The position numbers were made by a program, and so were the translations under genes. A stretch of 64,000 bases of DNA from Nothopassalora personata. Its lineage: Eukaryota > Ascomycota > Dothideomycetes > Mycosphaerellales > Mycosphaerellaceae. Each line of letters opens with the position of its first letter. Position 1 is the stretch's first letter. Below the pieces are notes generated by a model, which saw only the letters and a list, made by a program, of their open reading frames with translations, did not search any database and had not been told where the DNA came from. This document shows positions 32,620 through 44,929 of the stretch, piece by piece. The DNA lies in contig CM066295.1 in assembly GCA_033816765.1 (NCBI GenBank), forward strand, positions 2,914,001 through 2,978,000. The letters run 5' to 3'.

Positions 32620-35600
32620 CCTATAAACCCGTACTAACTACTTAGTTCTACTTAGTCTCACACAACTCCTTTGTCTAGACCCACTCGTTATCGTAGCCAA
32701 CACTAGTCTCACTAGACGCGTCCCTAAGTAGCTAGCTAGTAAAGTTCCTATAGTAGTCACGGAAGAAGCTCTTATCACGCCCTTCGCTTATAAAGCACAT
32801 CTGCTCGAGAGTAGTAACTAAGCTAAGCTACTTGTCTATCAATTTTATAGCTCGGACGCGCTAATTATACATCTTCTTATAGAAGAGCTCCGAGTCTAGG
32901 CGGACCGTAGCATTAAGCTACCTTCTAGCATTAAGGATAACTTCGTTGTCGTTCTAAGACTTTAAACCCGCTAGGGCATCGGATAGAGGGCTAATGCTAC
33001 TAAGGTGTACGGCCGTAGGAAAAGGATAGCCGGGTACCGGGCGTCGATACTTAAACCCTACAGCGCTCTTACTTAGCGTCTTAAAGTTACGATAGAGGTC
33101 TATTACCTAGTGTATGCTCTAGCTTCTCTAGAGTTTAAGATAGTTATCGTCGCGGATCTCGATAAAGTAAGGGTTAATCTAACGTAGCGTCTTCTTATAT
33201 GCGGCCTACCTTATTAGAACGCCTACAGTAGTTACCCGCATTTACCTAGCGCTTAGGTCCTCTCTAAACTAGCTAATGCTATTCTTACTTAGGTAATTCT
33301 AAACCCTAACCGAGAAGAAACGCTTAAATCGGCCATCTTCTATATAGTCGTTACTCCGGCACTACTAGATAAACTCTATAGCATTCTCTTACTTATAAAA
33401 ACCGTATAAAAACTCCGGCCTACTAGTGCCCTCTAAGTTAAGAGAGTATAGTATGTTAAGCCGGTTACTAGTCTAGTAGTTTTCAATTTCGAGGTTTAAG
33501 TCGACCCTAGCATACTACACTATAGTGTTTGCGTTATCCCCCTAATAAGCCCTATTAAAGCTAAAAATCGTAGGCCTAGGGAAGGAGATAAACCGAGTGT
33601 AGTATTAAGGGTATAGCGCTACTTATAAGAGCTATAGCCCGGGATCTTATCGCATAATCTATTAGCTTAGAGAATACTACATGTTCTAGTAGACGCCGCC
33701 GTTACTAACCTTATTTAATTCTCGTAGGTGCTATCGGTATACGTCGAATTCTCGACTTATTATCTCTCTAACCGTTTTAACCCGCGGCGCTAGTTTAGCG
33801 TTATTATACTAGTATAGCATATTGCTATTAATATAGGTACCGGTACTATTAAGATCGGCTTAGTTAGCTTTATTAATGCCGAATTTATCGAGGATCTAGT
33901 TATAGTTAGTATACGTAACGATACTACTCGTAGTACCGACTTTACCTCGAACGCGGAGGTAGCTAAGCGGGTTAATAGTCTTCTAACTACGCTTATTAGG
34001 GCGAAACTACGACCCATTCTTTACCTTAATAGCTAAAAAACTCTTGCCTTTAAAGAGCTAGTCTTAGACCTTAAGCGCGCGCTTACATAGGGTATTAGCG
34101 GTAATACCGGGATTCGTAACGAAGTAGAGGGCCTTATAGTAGAAATCTCGAACATACTAATTGCATATTATAGCGCTAACCTTACTATCCCTCTTAAGAA
34201 CCTACGAGATAGTATGTTCGAGCATCTTAAGGCCCGCTATCCGGTACTTAGGTAGCTAGTTAATGCTATCTACGTTAATGGAGTTTCTAAACTTAACGCT
34301 ATAGTACCGCTTATTATAGGTGTAGTTAGCGCGCTTAATCCGGAGGGCCTCGTCTTCTTATAGGATCTAATCCTTAAAGACTAATACATCCCTAATTATA
34401 GCCGAAGGTAACATAGTAAGTATCGGATTACTATTCTTAGTTAGGGCCGGAGTAGATTGTAGGGTGCTAACCGGTGTACCTAGCGGACTACCTTCGCGTA
34501 TAGGTACGCCGTCTAGCGTTCGGTTAGGCGAGGATTAAGTAGGCGCAATTATGCCCTTACCTATGCTCTCGCCTATACGGAGCTACTTAAGTCGACTCGA
34601 CTTACGACCGCCTCTCGATAGGACTATAGGCTAGGTAGAGGCTAGTAGGAGAGTTAGCGTAGTACTCTTTACACGTCCTTTACCTTTACTACCCGGTAGT
34701 AGCTAACGTAGCTAAGGCTATTACTAGCTAGATAGTTTAGGTTAATCTATACTATCCTCTAGGGACGCGGACTTCTTAGTAATAGTACCCTCTTTAAAGT
34801 ATAGAAGGCTATCTGTTAAGGGGATGTCGCAATGTATAGCACGCCCACGACCTGCCAGTCGTAGATGAACTAATTCTTGCCTTTTGTTCAAGACGCATCG
34901 CGCATCGCAAGGTGTACTCATGCGTGTCACGTGCGGCTTGGCAGCCGGTCGCGACCGCATGTCACATGCAAGGCCACATGTAGGGGTTAGCCACTGGGCT
35001 GCCCCTTACACTATCCTTATAGACGGCTAGACGGTGTCTTCTAATAATCTCCCTACTCTTAGCCGACTACGGATTAATGCTACGTGCTTTAGCCTCCCTA
35101 TCGCACCGGGTAAGATTACTAGGCTCTAGAATTCGCTTACGATCTATGCCCTTACGGCCGATCCTTATACGCTAGATTAATGCCCTCTAAATTCTACTAA
35201 TAGCCCTACTATAGTCTAGGTACTTATTAATAAAGGCCGTAAACTAGCGCCGCCCGCTATTAGTACTATAAAGCTCGGAGATAACGCGTCAATTAAGAAT
35301 CTTATTGTCTATCTACTATAGCTAGTAGCGGGTAAGCGTAGCTCGAAGAGTCTTCTCTCGGTTACGAATCTCTAAACCGGTCTTACGAATCTTACCGACG
35401 ATAGGAAATAAGACATCGAGCTTCTTATTACTAAGGAATTTATCCTAGTAGCTCTTACCTATACCGCTCTTAACTTCCTTAAAAAATAGGTTAACCTAGA
35501 CGGAGTAGTCTTCGAACACCTTCTCGAAGCCCTTATAGAAGTCCTTTAATACCTTAACCCGCTTCTAAGGACTAAGCTCTCGGAACATAACATTAGCGGC

Positions 35601-35790
35601 GGACTTCGGCGTGTTCGTGTTAGTAAGGACATACTTAACGTTATCCGGTAGGCGAAGGGACTCGAACAAGGTCTAAGGTAGACGGGTAAGCCTAGTAATA
35701 GTACTAGTAAGCGCTATACTCGAGCTAGCCGGGCGTAACGAAGGACTAGCTAAAGCTATAATAACTAGGATTCGCTAGTAGTAAGATCGT
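32620..35790 (-). pseudogene. GyD third ORF (D2 copy), RIPed, split by a solo LTR
   Basis: Same gene as 25605-28560, colinear and very similar, with a young GyC solo LTR inserted at 34814-35010. Same orientation as the pol genes to its right, with about 600 bp between. Motifs such as WFRPNKRS and the Lys/Phe-rich N-terminal region are shared. The stops differ from D1 at some sites, as expected if both copies were mutated separately. No domain recognised. The segment 35865-36400 between it and pol holds a 26-bp palindrome and no gene I can support. Confidence 0.55.
34814..35010 (-). repeat. solo GyC LTR (197 bp), unmutated
   Basis: tgttaagg...ccccttaca with CTATC on both sides (34809-34813, 35011-35015). 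The empty site is seen in D1 at about 27776. It keeps CA/TG, so it came after RIP of D2 or is too short to be mutated. Confidence 0.95.
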
Positions 35791-36211
35791 AAGAGCTAGC
35801 TATCTCGTAGTACTACTCTAGAGTGTTAGTAAGCTTTAAAAGCTTAATGTCGGGGTAGGGGCCTTTAAAGAAGGTTAAGGTCGTAAAGAGAGAGGCTAAA
35901 GAACTGTCTAATGTATATAGTAGTAGTAGATAGATGTATTAGTAGTTAGTTATCGGTAAGGATATACTAGTGTTTAAAGAAAAAGAGAGGAAGTAGTAGG
36001 TAGAGAGCTACGCTTAAGTATACCTCTTAGCGTATGTCCCTATAACCGTTATAAGGTAGTAGCGGCGAGACCGGTCTTATAAGTAGTAAGAGTAGTACTA
36101 TTAAGGTTACACTAAAGGTCCGATAACCCTACATATAACCGAAAACCAGTACTAGTAACTACTACCTAGGTAAGCATTCGGTAGAGGCATACTATACTAT
36201 TACGTAATCTA

Positions 36212-36237
36212 ATTTACCGGTCCCGGGACCGGTAAAT
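36212..36237. other. 26-bp perfect palindrome
   Basis: Half-arm ATTTACCGGTCCC followed by its exact complement. The identical 26 bp recurs at 40386-40411, and its core is in all three GyD LTR copies. Confidence 0.9.
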
Positions 36238-37053
36238 GTAACTCTACTAACTAAGGTCTAACTAAGGTAAGAACACCCTATAAAGTGAAGTCTAGATAAC
36301 CGAATTGGCTTAATAAACTAAAGGGCATACGTAATACATGCCTAAGGGAAGTGAACTCCGTACGCTATTACTAACTAATTAGTTCTTAGCCTCGATCCTA
36401 CTAAACTATAAAATTTCAGCTATAGAAAGGTTATAAGGCCTAACCTATAGCTTCTTAGATTCCGGTTTAGGATCCGATCTCCTTTCGTTAACTCCTATAG
36501 GTAGTACGTCTTCGTCGGCGATAGGCTCGATCTCGTTCGAATTACTACTGTCTTCGCTATTAGCGACTTCTCCCTCCCCTATTACGAGATTGATCCTATT
36601 ATCTAAGCCTAGTACTCCTATGTTATCTGGGCGAAGCTCTAGAACTAGCTTAAGGTTTTCTCGTGCCTAAACACCCTTTATTAGCGTACTATTAAGTTCC
36701 TTAAGAATATAGGTACTAAACTCCCTAGAGATACTAGACACCTAATATAGACCTTACTATCGGTAACCGATCTTACGTAAGAAGTTATCCTTATGTAGTT
36801 TGTCGAACCTTATAATAAGGTCGCCCTTCTAGAAATTAACAAAGTTAACATTCCGGTAAGAATTAAAGTAGTCCTTACTAAGTTCTCTTAGTCGCTTCCT
36901 TCGAGCATATAGCTCTTCTAAACTAAGGTCTCGAGCCTAGAGTTAACGCGCACGTATAGTAAGGAGATCCTTAGTCGTCCTTACCGATCCCTATTAATAA
37001 TTAGCCTACGTCGGGTACTTAACCTTAATTGGTAGAATCGTGTGATAGCTATA

Positions 37054-37383
37054 TGTTAGGAACCGCTGTACGTTATCACAACTCGGACTTGGATCTTTGC
37101 AGGGATGTCTCAATCAGTTATGAAGGTAGTGGTTCCAAACAGTATATAGTGTATACTTAAAATGAGTTGAGCACGAGGCTCCTATCTATACTCGTAAAGA
37201 AGCGTCGTCTATATAGTGCCATGTCTTGGCGTGACTGATCAGTCGGATCAGTTGATCTGTCCTGCTCTCTCTGCTCTGTTACAGAGCACGCAGATCGGAG
37301 AGAGCACTCTGCATATCGGATCCTTCCACTAGTGTGTAGGCATCGATTGGTTGGCTGGAGCTTCTCCGGATCGATCCGTAACA
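37054..37383 (-). repeat. solo GyN-type LTR (330 bp), largely unmutated
   Basis: tgttaggaacc...gatccgtaaca with CTATA on both sides (37049-37053, 37384-37388). The first half matches the GyN LTR read on the minus strand. The U3 half differs and carries GATCAGT motifs and a CTCTCTCTGCTCTG stretch, so it is a subfamily with another U3. Confidence 0.93.
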
Positions 37384-40300
37384 CTATATAGGACCTAAGC
37401 TAGCGTTATTCTAGTAGTACGATAGGTCGTAGTCCTATTAGCCTATAATATAGCGGGTACCTATTACTCCTATCCGCGGTATATATTCCTTATAAGCTTT
37501 ACTAACGCTATAAGAATCGGACGGTGTCTAACCTCGACCGGAGTATTAGATTACGGATAGTACGGTAATATTTGGATCCTTCGAATACTAAGTCCTACGA
37601 GTAACCGCTTAACCTTAGCCGCATAAACCGTAGCGTTATTAAGCACAATTTTAGTATAGTAGCCGTGCCTATAGAAGATATCCTCGTATAGAAACTTAGT
37701 AACCGTCTTAGAGCTAGGAGGTGCCCTCGTTACTCTAGCCTCGATCTAGTTACTAAGTGCTTTACGCGTAACTAGGAGGTATCTATTTTTATGCACCTAG
37801 ACGGGGTCCAAGTACTACTTCTTACTAATAACCTAAGGGGTCGATAAGTGAAGCTTACTAGCGCGCTAGTTGCCTTCGTAAAACCTATAAGGAGTATAAC
37901 TTCGAACCTACGTAGAGACATCGGCGAAGCACCCGTCCTAGTAATACCGATCGGAAATAAGGTTATATACGACCTTAGCGCTACGGTAACCGTGTCTCTT
38001 ATAGCACTCTATAACGATTTCCTTCTAAGCCTCGTTATCGTTAATTATAAGTTATAACGGTACTCCTCGGCGCTTCTAGAAGAATAGTAACTAATCCCGG
38101 ATAAAGAAATTAACGCTCTTCTTTACTAGCCGCCGGTACTTAGTACGGGTAATACTATCGGGCCGGGTCCTAGTTTCTATAACCTAAGTAAGCTACTAAG
38201 AGCTTTTAGAGTATTAGTCCCCGAGATGTCGTGTTTTCTAGATTTTAACTAGATAGGTATCGACCGGCTCCGGGTACCCGAATAGCTTATTATTAATTAT
38301 CCGGTCGACTTCGTCTTTGTTAGCTTCGCTAGGTTCCTAAGGTGTAGAGGGCCTACGAGATAGGGCATCTAGGCTAGTGTACCTAGTCCCCGTAACGTAC
38401 TTTACTTCGAACGTAAATAGCCTAATCTATGTAACCTACCGGGCTATTACCGAGTTAGGTAGGTCCGAAGCCGGCCGGTTAAGCTACTATATAAGTGTCT
38501 TAGCATTAACCTTAAGGACAAAATTAACGCTAGTAACATATCTCTAGATTTTCTTAAGCCCCTTAAGGACCCTAAGGCATTCCCGCTTACTAGCATTATA
38601 TCTACATTCTAACGCGTTCTAGATTCTACTCTTATATCGCACCGGGTAACGCCGTTGGGTGCTGTCTATTAATTCTTAAGAAACGATACATCCCTATCTA
38701 GTGCCGCTAGTATTAACTAAGATAAAGATAGATCTAGTACTAGGTAAGTAGTAGAGGGTAACTAAGGCTAGAGCCTACATAAGATATCTAGTAACCTCTT
38801 CTTTCGAGAACTACTTATTTTCTATCTAGGTGAACTCGGCGTCCTTCTTTAGTAGCTTATACATTAGTCGAGCAATAATAACAAACTAGGGGATCTATAT
38901 TCGGAAGTACATACACAGCCCTACATAGGTACGGACCTCCTTAATATAGGTAGGCGTAGGCTAATCTAGGATCTTAGCTATAACCTTTAGGTTAGGATAG
39001 CGACTATCCGGGCTAGTAACGTACCTAACAATCTTAAGTTTTTCGTATAACTATTAGGATTTACCTCTAGTAACTACCGCACTAGCTCTTTCTAAGTTAG
39101 TAAGAACTAGATCTAGGGAAATAATGTGCTTAACGACCTGTTTCCTTAACCTAGGCTCTACTTTAGCATTCCTATAGTCCTTAGTTAGTCCCTTAATACC
39201 GATGTTATCGAGAAACGGCTTCGCTCGATGCGAGATATAATTAAGTAGAATCTTTATTACCGCACGTACGAACTAAGTAACTAAATTAGTAGCTCCTTAA
39301 GGTAGAGTCGTATTACGTACTAGGCTAAGAGGGGTTATAAAGGCTATTAAGTCCCGGTAGGACTTATCTAAAGTAATCTAATTATAACCTAAAAACAGGT
39401 CTATAAGTAAAGCGACTCGGCACCCGGTAAAATCCTCTAAGAAGCTATCCGTATCCGGTGGAATGTTAGCATCGCGTATAGTAACCTTATTTAGGAGTAT
39501 AGCTAAGTTAATTAACCGATATAGCACATCGCTTCTAGAGGCATTAACCTTCTTTACGACTAGGAACTAGCTATTAGAATATGCCCCTTATAAGTATTCT
39601 AGGATGTTATTCTTAATCCGGGCTCTAATTATGCGCTTAACAATCGCCCTAAGACTTAGGTGCAACCGGATAGGGCGTGCCTACTATAGCCTATAAGGGA
39701 CCGTGTTAATCTTCTAAGGTAGCATAACGTCGTGCCTAATTTGCCTTATATAACTAAAATCCTAAGCGAGGACTACCTCCCGGTTATAGAGCATCTTATC
39801 GAATAAGGCTCTTTCTATTAGTAATAGCTTAATGCTAACCTTAATTAAGGTAAGCCGTTCTAGAGTAATCCGGCTACCTCGCTTAATACTTAAGAATTTC
39901 TTAGTTAAGTACTTCCCTTTAAACGGACCTTATCCTTTAGGTATCTTAGACTCTAGGTATAGTACCCTACGCTTCTATTCTATATCTCCCTTAACTCGTG
40001 ATTCTAGGCGCTCGTAAACGCTCGCGTCTACTAGCTTCTTCTTATCCGCCTTACGCTTATATATCGTAAAGACCTACGGCATCCTAATGTTAGCTATATG
40101 TTAGCCTACTTATTACTTCCGTGCCTAAGTATTTAATGTAGATTGCCTTAAGATCTTAGAGGGCTAATTCCCTTAAACTAAATAAACCTTAGTAATAGAA
40201 TCTCCCTTATACGCGCGTGTTCTAATTTCTATAATTCGTTCCTTTACTCTAGTACTCCTAAGCAATCTTAATAAGTAAGCTAAATAGTTACTAGGCGTTA

Positions 40301-40385
40301 GAGCCTTGCCGGGTTCCTATAGATGCATCGTGCCTTCCTATAGATACGTCGTGTCGTAGTCGTATCCGTTTTCCTTACTATAGCT

Positions 40386-40411
40386 ATTTACCGGTCCCGG
40401 GACCGGTAAAT
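40386..40411. other. 26-bp perfect palindrome, second copy
   Basis: Same 26 bases as 36212-36237. It lies inside D2 pol, between the protease and RT regions. Confidence 0.9.
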
Positions 40412-40960
40412 TAAAGTCCGAAGTTTCTCCGAGATAGTGCGAGAACCTTACTAATTTTATTAAATCCGGCTTTAGTAAGTTACCGGTAGGTTAAGCGCCG
40501 TAAATTAACCTACCCTTCTATTTCCTGACGCTTTTAATAGTTCTTAAAGGGTCTTATATCTATCCGAGCTAACTAGGGCAGTAAATATAACACTTTTACC
40601 TTTACGGCTAGTAATAGTCCCCTCCTACGAACTATTATCGTAGTTACGGGCAGTAAGCCGCACCTTACGGGCCTACGGACGTCCTAGGATTGTTAGTAAG
40701 TTTAGGTCCGAGGAGATAAACATATCTACCTAGTAGTAAACCCTAAATACCTAAACATCTAGATTGCCTATAATACCTTTAAACTAGGCCCGCCCTCTAG
40801 TACCTCGAAAGGTAAGCTAAGTACTCAACATTACTAGTAACCTAAACCTATAAGCGTTCCTCTAGCCGATAATATTTACCTCGGAACCCTTATTAATTAG
40901 GCACCTAATCTAGTTCTTATTTATTCTAAACTCCGCTACTACCTAAGGACTAGGGACTAT

Positions 40961-43900
40961 AGTAAAGTTATTAAGGATACTAGAGAGCCCGATTTTCTTA
41001 ACGTTCTTGTATAGCTTAGTAGTAGGGACCGTACCTTTAGAGTAAAGTATAGTTAAATATACTCTAATATACTAGGCCTAACTATCTTCGCGGAAGACCT
41101 CCTTATTATACTTAGGTTTATCTTTATAGGTAACTACTTATCTAGTGCGAACCTTAGGGTCCTTTCCTATAAGGCGTCGTACTATAGCGAGCTTCTCCTA
41201 AAGAGCGGGGGTATTAGTAACGCGACTGAAGAGGGTAGCCTCGAACTAGCGACTATATCAAAACTAATCCTAGGCATTCACATTAGGAAACGTTATCTAG
41301 AGGATCTAATTAATCTAGTAGATAATACCCTCTTCCTTTATAACCGGGCTATTACTAGCTAAACTATATTGTCGGACGTAGTCATTAATCCTTATAGTCT
41401 TAGCATTCTATATACGCTTCCTTTATACGAAGGGGGCGTTTACGGAACTAATAGGCATATCCTTAGGCAGTCCTTTACTAGTATCGTTTCCTAGTTTATT
41501 TACTTAGGCATTATTTCCCCTTCCTAGGGTTACCCCGGATTTAGCTAATAATTGAGTTTCGCTTATTTAAGCACTAACTTCGTTAATTATTTCAACCTCC
41601 TACTAGTTAATCTTAGCTTACCGGATCTCCTATTCTAATTAAAGGCGAACTTTCTTAGTAGCCTTAGCTCGGGCTCGTAGATCCTAGGCTAAGGACCGGG
41701 TCGTCGGGTGTAGATTCTTTAGAATACCTACGGGTACCTTCCCTTTTACTTTATTAGACTATATAGGGTAGGTAGATACCTCGTTAAGTTCGCCTAAGTC
41801 GATCGCCTACTCTACTTTACTTTCTCCAAATAAGACCTAATATGTCCTAGTAGCCTTCTCCGTTTAGCTAGACCGTACGTCCTAAGGGCTATACTCTATT
41901 AAATGCCTAAAGTTAGGAGGGGGCTTAGAATAATTAGGAGGCGTAACCTTTATTACCCTAGTATAGTCCCTACCTATCTATTACTTACGTAGTACGGGAA
42001 TCTTATACTAGTTATTAAACTCGATCGGCCTATAATGTTCTTCGAGTAGAGGGAGTATATAGAGTAGTTTCGGTTTACTATAGTCCCTACGAAAGTTGAA
42101 TTTAGTAGGACGCGGATTGCCTTCTTTTCCTAGATACTACTAGTTATTCGGGGCGAGGTATACGTAGCCCCGGGATATTAAGGACCTTATCGCCCTACAA
42201 TTGCTAGCCTAGTGCTTCAAACTGCTATAGTTATAGTAACAACTATCTATTACTTTAGACTATTCGCGATTCTAGGATAGGGGACGCTATATTGCGTAAA
42301 CCTACAGTTTAGTATCTAGGTCGTACCTCTCCGGTTATATAGAGCGTTAATTCTCGCTCGGGTAGAAGGCACCCGCGTCCGCGACGCGACCGCGCTAGTA
42401 TATACGTATGCTTATTTTAGCTACCTTCTAGATTAGGTCATTATTAATAATAGTCCTAGAGGTAGCCTTCTTAAGCGTATTAATCTTAGGCTTAAGGCGC
42501 GGCATTTACTTTACGACTAAGCGGTATAGCTAAGGTAAAGTAAGAGGGAAATCTATATATAGAGCTTTCTATCCCTCCTTACTATCTACGATACTAGTAG
42601 CTTTATCGAGAATCCTCTAAAAGTCCCTAAACTTCTTAGGTTACTTTAGGTAAAGCCCGTAAGCCTTATAGACCGCTTTTACGACTACCTCTAGTAATCC
42701 CTAAAGGATTGATTGATTGATTATTCCATTAACGTGCTATTTGAGTCAAAGACTATGCAACACGGGTCTCGAGAACGAGACCAAAATTTGAGAGAAGGAG
42801 AAAAGCCCCGTCGTACCCCGGACGTAAAAACTCCTTAAAAGATGCGAGCAACGCTCGCTATTCGAACCGTAAATCGAATATATTGCGGCGTAGTACGCGC
42901 GTACCCGGTAGTCGTGTCTTGTCGAGAATTGCGGTTTGTCGCCTTGCCCCGGGCGAGACAAGTTTTGCGCCCGTGTCTCGTTCTTGTTTTAAAAAGCCAA
43001 GCCGGCCGTACCCGTACGCACCGAGCAAAATCCCAAGAAACACCCGTTGCCTCTGTTTCAATCCAGTCGCGTTCTCCGGTCTCGAGTGTAGCTCCTCGGT
43101 CGCAGTGGCCTCGCTGTCGTCCCCCCCTCGGCCTCTCTTGGTTCCAGCCGTGCAGTATACGTGGTTTGCGCCCCTAAACGCCTCTCTTGGTTCCAGCCGG
43201 CAGTTTACGTGGTTTGCCGGGACGACAGGTAGACAGCGCCTTCGTTGTTCGAGCGACGTGTACGCTATGTACGTCGCTTTCCCTTCTCGCAGTTCCGGAG
43301 TTCTTGTTTGTAGATTTTGAGCGTATCTCGTTCGTTCGGTTCGTCCGACCTGTCTTTTCTTGTTTCGAGTCGAGTAGGCTTGTATTTTTCGAGAGAGAGA
43401 GTCTTAGTTTCTCTTCGTCGTAACGAAGATACTTACGTCGTCCGCCGCGTGAAGGCGCTCTCTATAGGACGACTAATCCCTAAAGGAGGAGGCGACTCCG
43501 GGAGCTATTATCTAAATCCTTAGGTTCAATTAGGTTACTTAAGGATACAAATAGGCGGATAAATTCCTTTATATCCTATTCTTCGGGCCTCTTACCTTAC
43601 TATGCCCTAATAATCTCCTCGAGATATTCCCGACTCCCTAACATCGAGTAGGCGTTAAACCTTAAGAACTCTAATAAGAACGCCCTCCTAAACCGTGCCT
43701 TGTTAGTAAGCTACCTAGGTAGTCTTATAACTACGCGCCGGATAGTAGTTTCGTAATTGCGCTTAAACCTACCCTAGAAATTATCCTTCTTAATAGATGC
43801 CCGAGGCGGATACTAGTCTATTAGGTCGCTAAACCGCTCCTAGAACTTAGTAGCATTAGTGCTATTAAAGAACGGATTCTTAGCACCTCCTAGAGGTAGA

Positions 43901-44400
43901 AAGCGAGGGCTAGCGTTTTCTATTACTACTACTAATTGTCTAAAGAGGGTAGTTATAGTATCTATTTTAATTGTGCTGTTCGTTCCTATACCTATACCTA
44001 ATTTAGCGGCGTTAATTCCGCTTCTCCCTTCTTTACTAGATTTAGGTATTTCCCCTTCCTCCGATTCCTCTATCCCCTTATAAGGGATAGAATCCCTATA
44101 GACCCCTTCTATTTTCGTAGGGTTTATAGGCTGTTTGTAGCCTCTACCTATGTCGGTAAAGGTACTAAGTTTTTCTAGTAATGTAGCCGTATCTATTATT
44201 ACGTAGTACTTACTATAGAATACGCTAATACTAGTTATTATTACTTAATAGGACCTTATAACCGTGATTGTTACTAAATACCTTAGACCTTAAGTGTTTT
44301 CGACCTTAGTCGACCTTAACCGTAAACCTTAACCTTAAGTAATAACCTTAACCGTAAACCTTAAACCTTAAACCGTAAGTTTAACCTTAGAAACTAGATG
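40961..44400 (-). pseudogene. gag: gag region of D2, RIPed
   Basis: The minus-strand frame with RIP stops upstream of protease. The beginning (43600-44150) reads like a gypsy gag N-terminal region (GRFKRNYETTIRRVVIR, FLLEFLRFNAYSMLGSREYLEE). The part near 42180-42260 has a Tyr/Cys cluster (SCYYNYSSLKHQASNC) that may be a former CCHC knuckle. Gag/pol boundary and start codon were not determined. A LINE end is inserted at 42709-43473. Confidence 0.5.
42709..43473 (-). mobile_element. 5'-truncated LINE 3' end (765 bp), unmutated
   Basis: It is flanked by a 14-bp duplication taatccctaaagga (42695-42708, 43474-43487). On the minus strand it ends ...taatcaatcaatcaa, a simple-repeat tail typical of fungal LINEs. 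It keeps CA/TG. A near-duplicate of about 40 bp (gcctctcttggttccagcc...acgtggtttg) occurs at 43131 and 43180. The several small open frames on both strands look like chance and I do not call them genes. Confidence 0.8.
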
Positions 44401-44455
44401 CTAATACGCTACCGGGTGTACACTTAACAACCCCCCTTATTAACTACTAAAAAAA

Positions 44456-44698
44456 TATCTACTAACTACCCTATATAAGCCTATCCGAGTTATAGTAATA
44501 TAGAGCGGTACTTATGTAAGTAGGGGTATTTACCGGTCCCGGGACCGTGAAATTAGGTTACGTAACGAGTAGCGTAGTAGCTAGATAAAATAAGAGGATT
44601 AGCGGACTTAATCCCCTATACCCTCTACTCGAGAGGTATAAATTAAATTGTTGCCTTAATGCTACGCTTACAATGCTTAACTACGTAGTATATATCTT
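44456..44698 (-). repeat. D2 5' LTR, left part
   Basis: tatctactaacta...tatatctt, matching 31283 onward. Split by GyE; it resumes at 57510-57596 and is cut there by A3. Confidence 0.75.
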
Positions 44699-44860
44699 TA
44701 TAAGGGGCGGGCCCCTATTCCTTAGCATAGGCTACGCCTATACGTTCGGATTACTTTCCGACACCTTTTCTTCGGATAGCGTGTAACTTCCCCTTTCTTC
44801 TATATTGAACTAATTACAAACCTTATAGAACTTTAGTATATACGTCGTTCACCCGTAACA
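44699..44860 (+). repeat. GyE 5' LTR (162 bp)
   Basis: tataaggggcgggcccc...cacccgtaaca. The motif attgaact (44804-44811; atcgaact in the 3' LTR) is complementary to agttcgat, bases 4-11 after the LTR. Confidence 0.9.
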
Positions 44861-44929
44861 TTAAGTTCGATCCATTCGAATTAGCTAGGCACCTACTATT
44901 AAAGAGACGGGATACGTAATAACGTCGCC

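Larger units (their letters stand above)
36400..40960 (-). pseudogene. pol: pol of D2, RIPed
   Basis: Minus-strand order: protease (GSEVNII, 40867-40903), RT (catalytic motif read as FLDNIG at 39203-39214, expected DD; then KGLTKDYRNAKV), RNase H (about 38400-38850), integrase (about 36750-38100) with a C-terminal region (VNFVNFQKGDLI, then GLYQVSSISREFSTYILKELN) ending near 36420. Residues such as IKEVRTYVGLCMYFRIWIPQF are typical of the fungal gypsy type with long Pol. Interrupted by the solo LTR 37054-37383. Many TAG/TAA stops. Confidence 0.7.
31283..44698 (-). mobile_element. GyD copy D2: giant Ty3/gypsy-like element, RIPed
   Basis: Read on the minus strand: 5' LTR (44456-44698, continuing 57510-57596 after GyE), gag, protease, RT, RNase H, integrase, an extra ORF, an untranslated stretch with a minisatellite, and the 3' LTR (31283 to about 31692). 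Without the nested pieces the element is about 12 kb. Nested inside: solo LTRs at 31885-32131, 34814-35010 and 37054-37383, and a LINE end at 42709-43473. The Pol belongs to a distinctive gypsy type, different from the chromovirus pol of GyA and GyE. Confidence 0.75.

Noticed and set aside
34742..34960. Open frame of 72 codons
   Set aside because: It spans the edge of a solo LTR and the GyD ORF, so it is a chance fusion made by the insertion.
37157..37384. Open frame of 75 codons
   Set aside because: It lies wholly in a solo LTR and reaches into its duplication; no coding features.
42746..43423. Cluster of overlapping open frames on both strands, up to 145 codons
   Set aside because: They fall in the GC-rich noncoding 3' part of the LINE, use all frames and show no domain.
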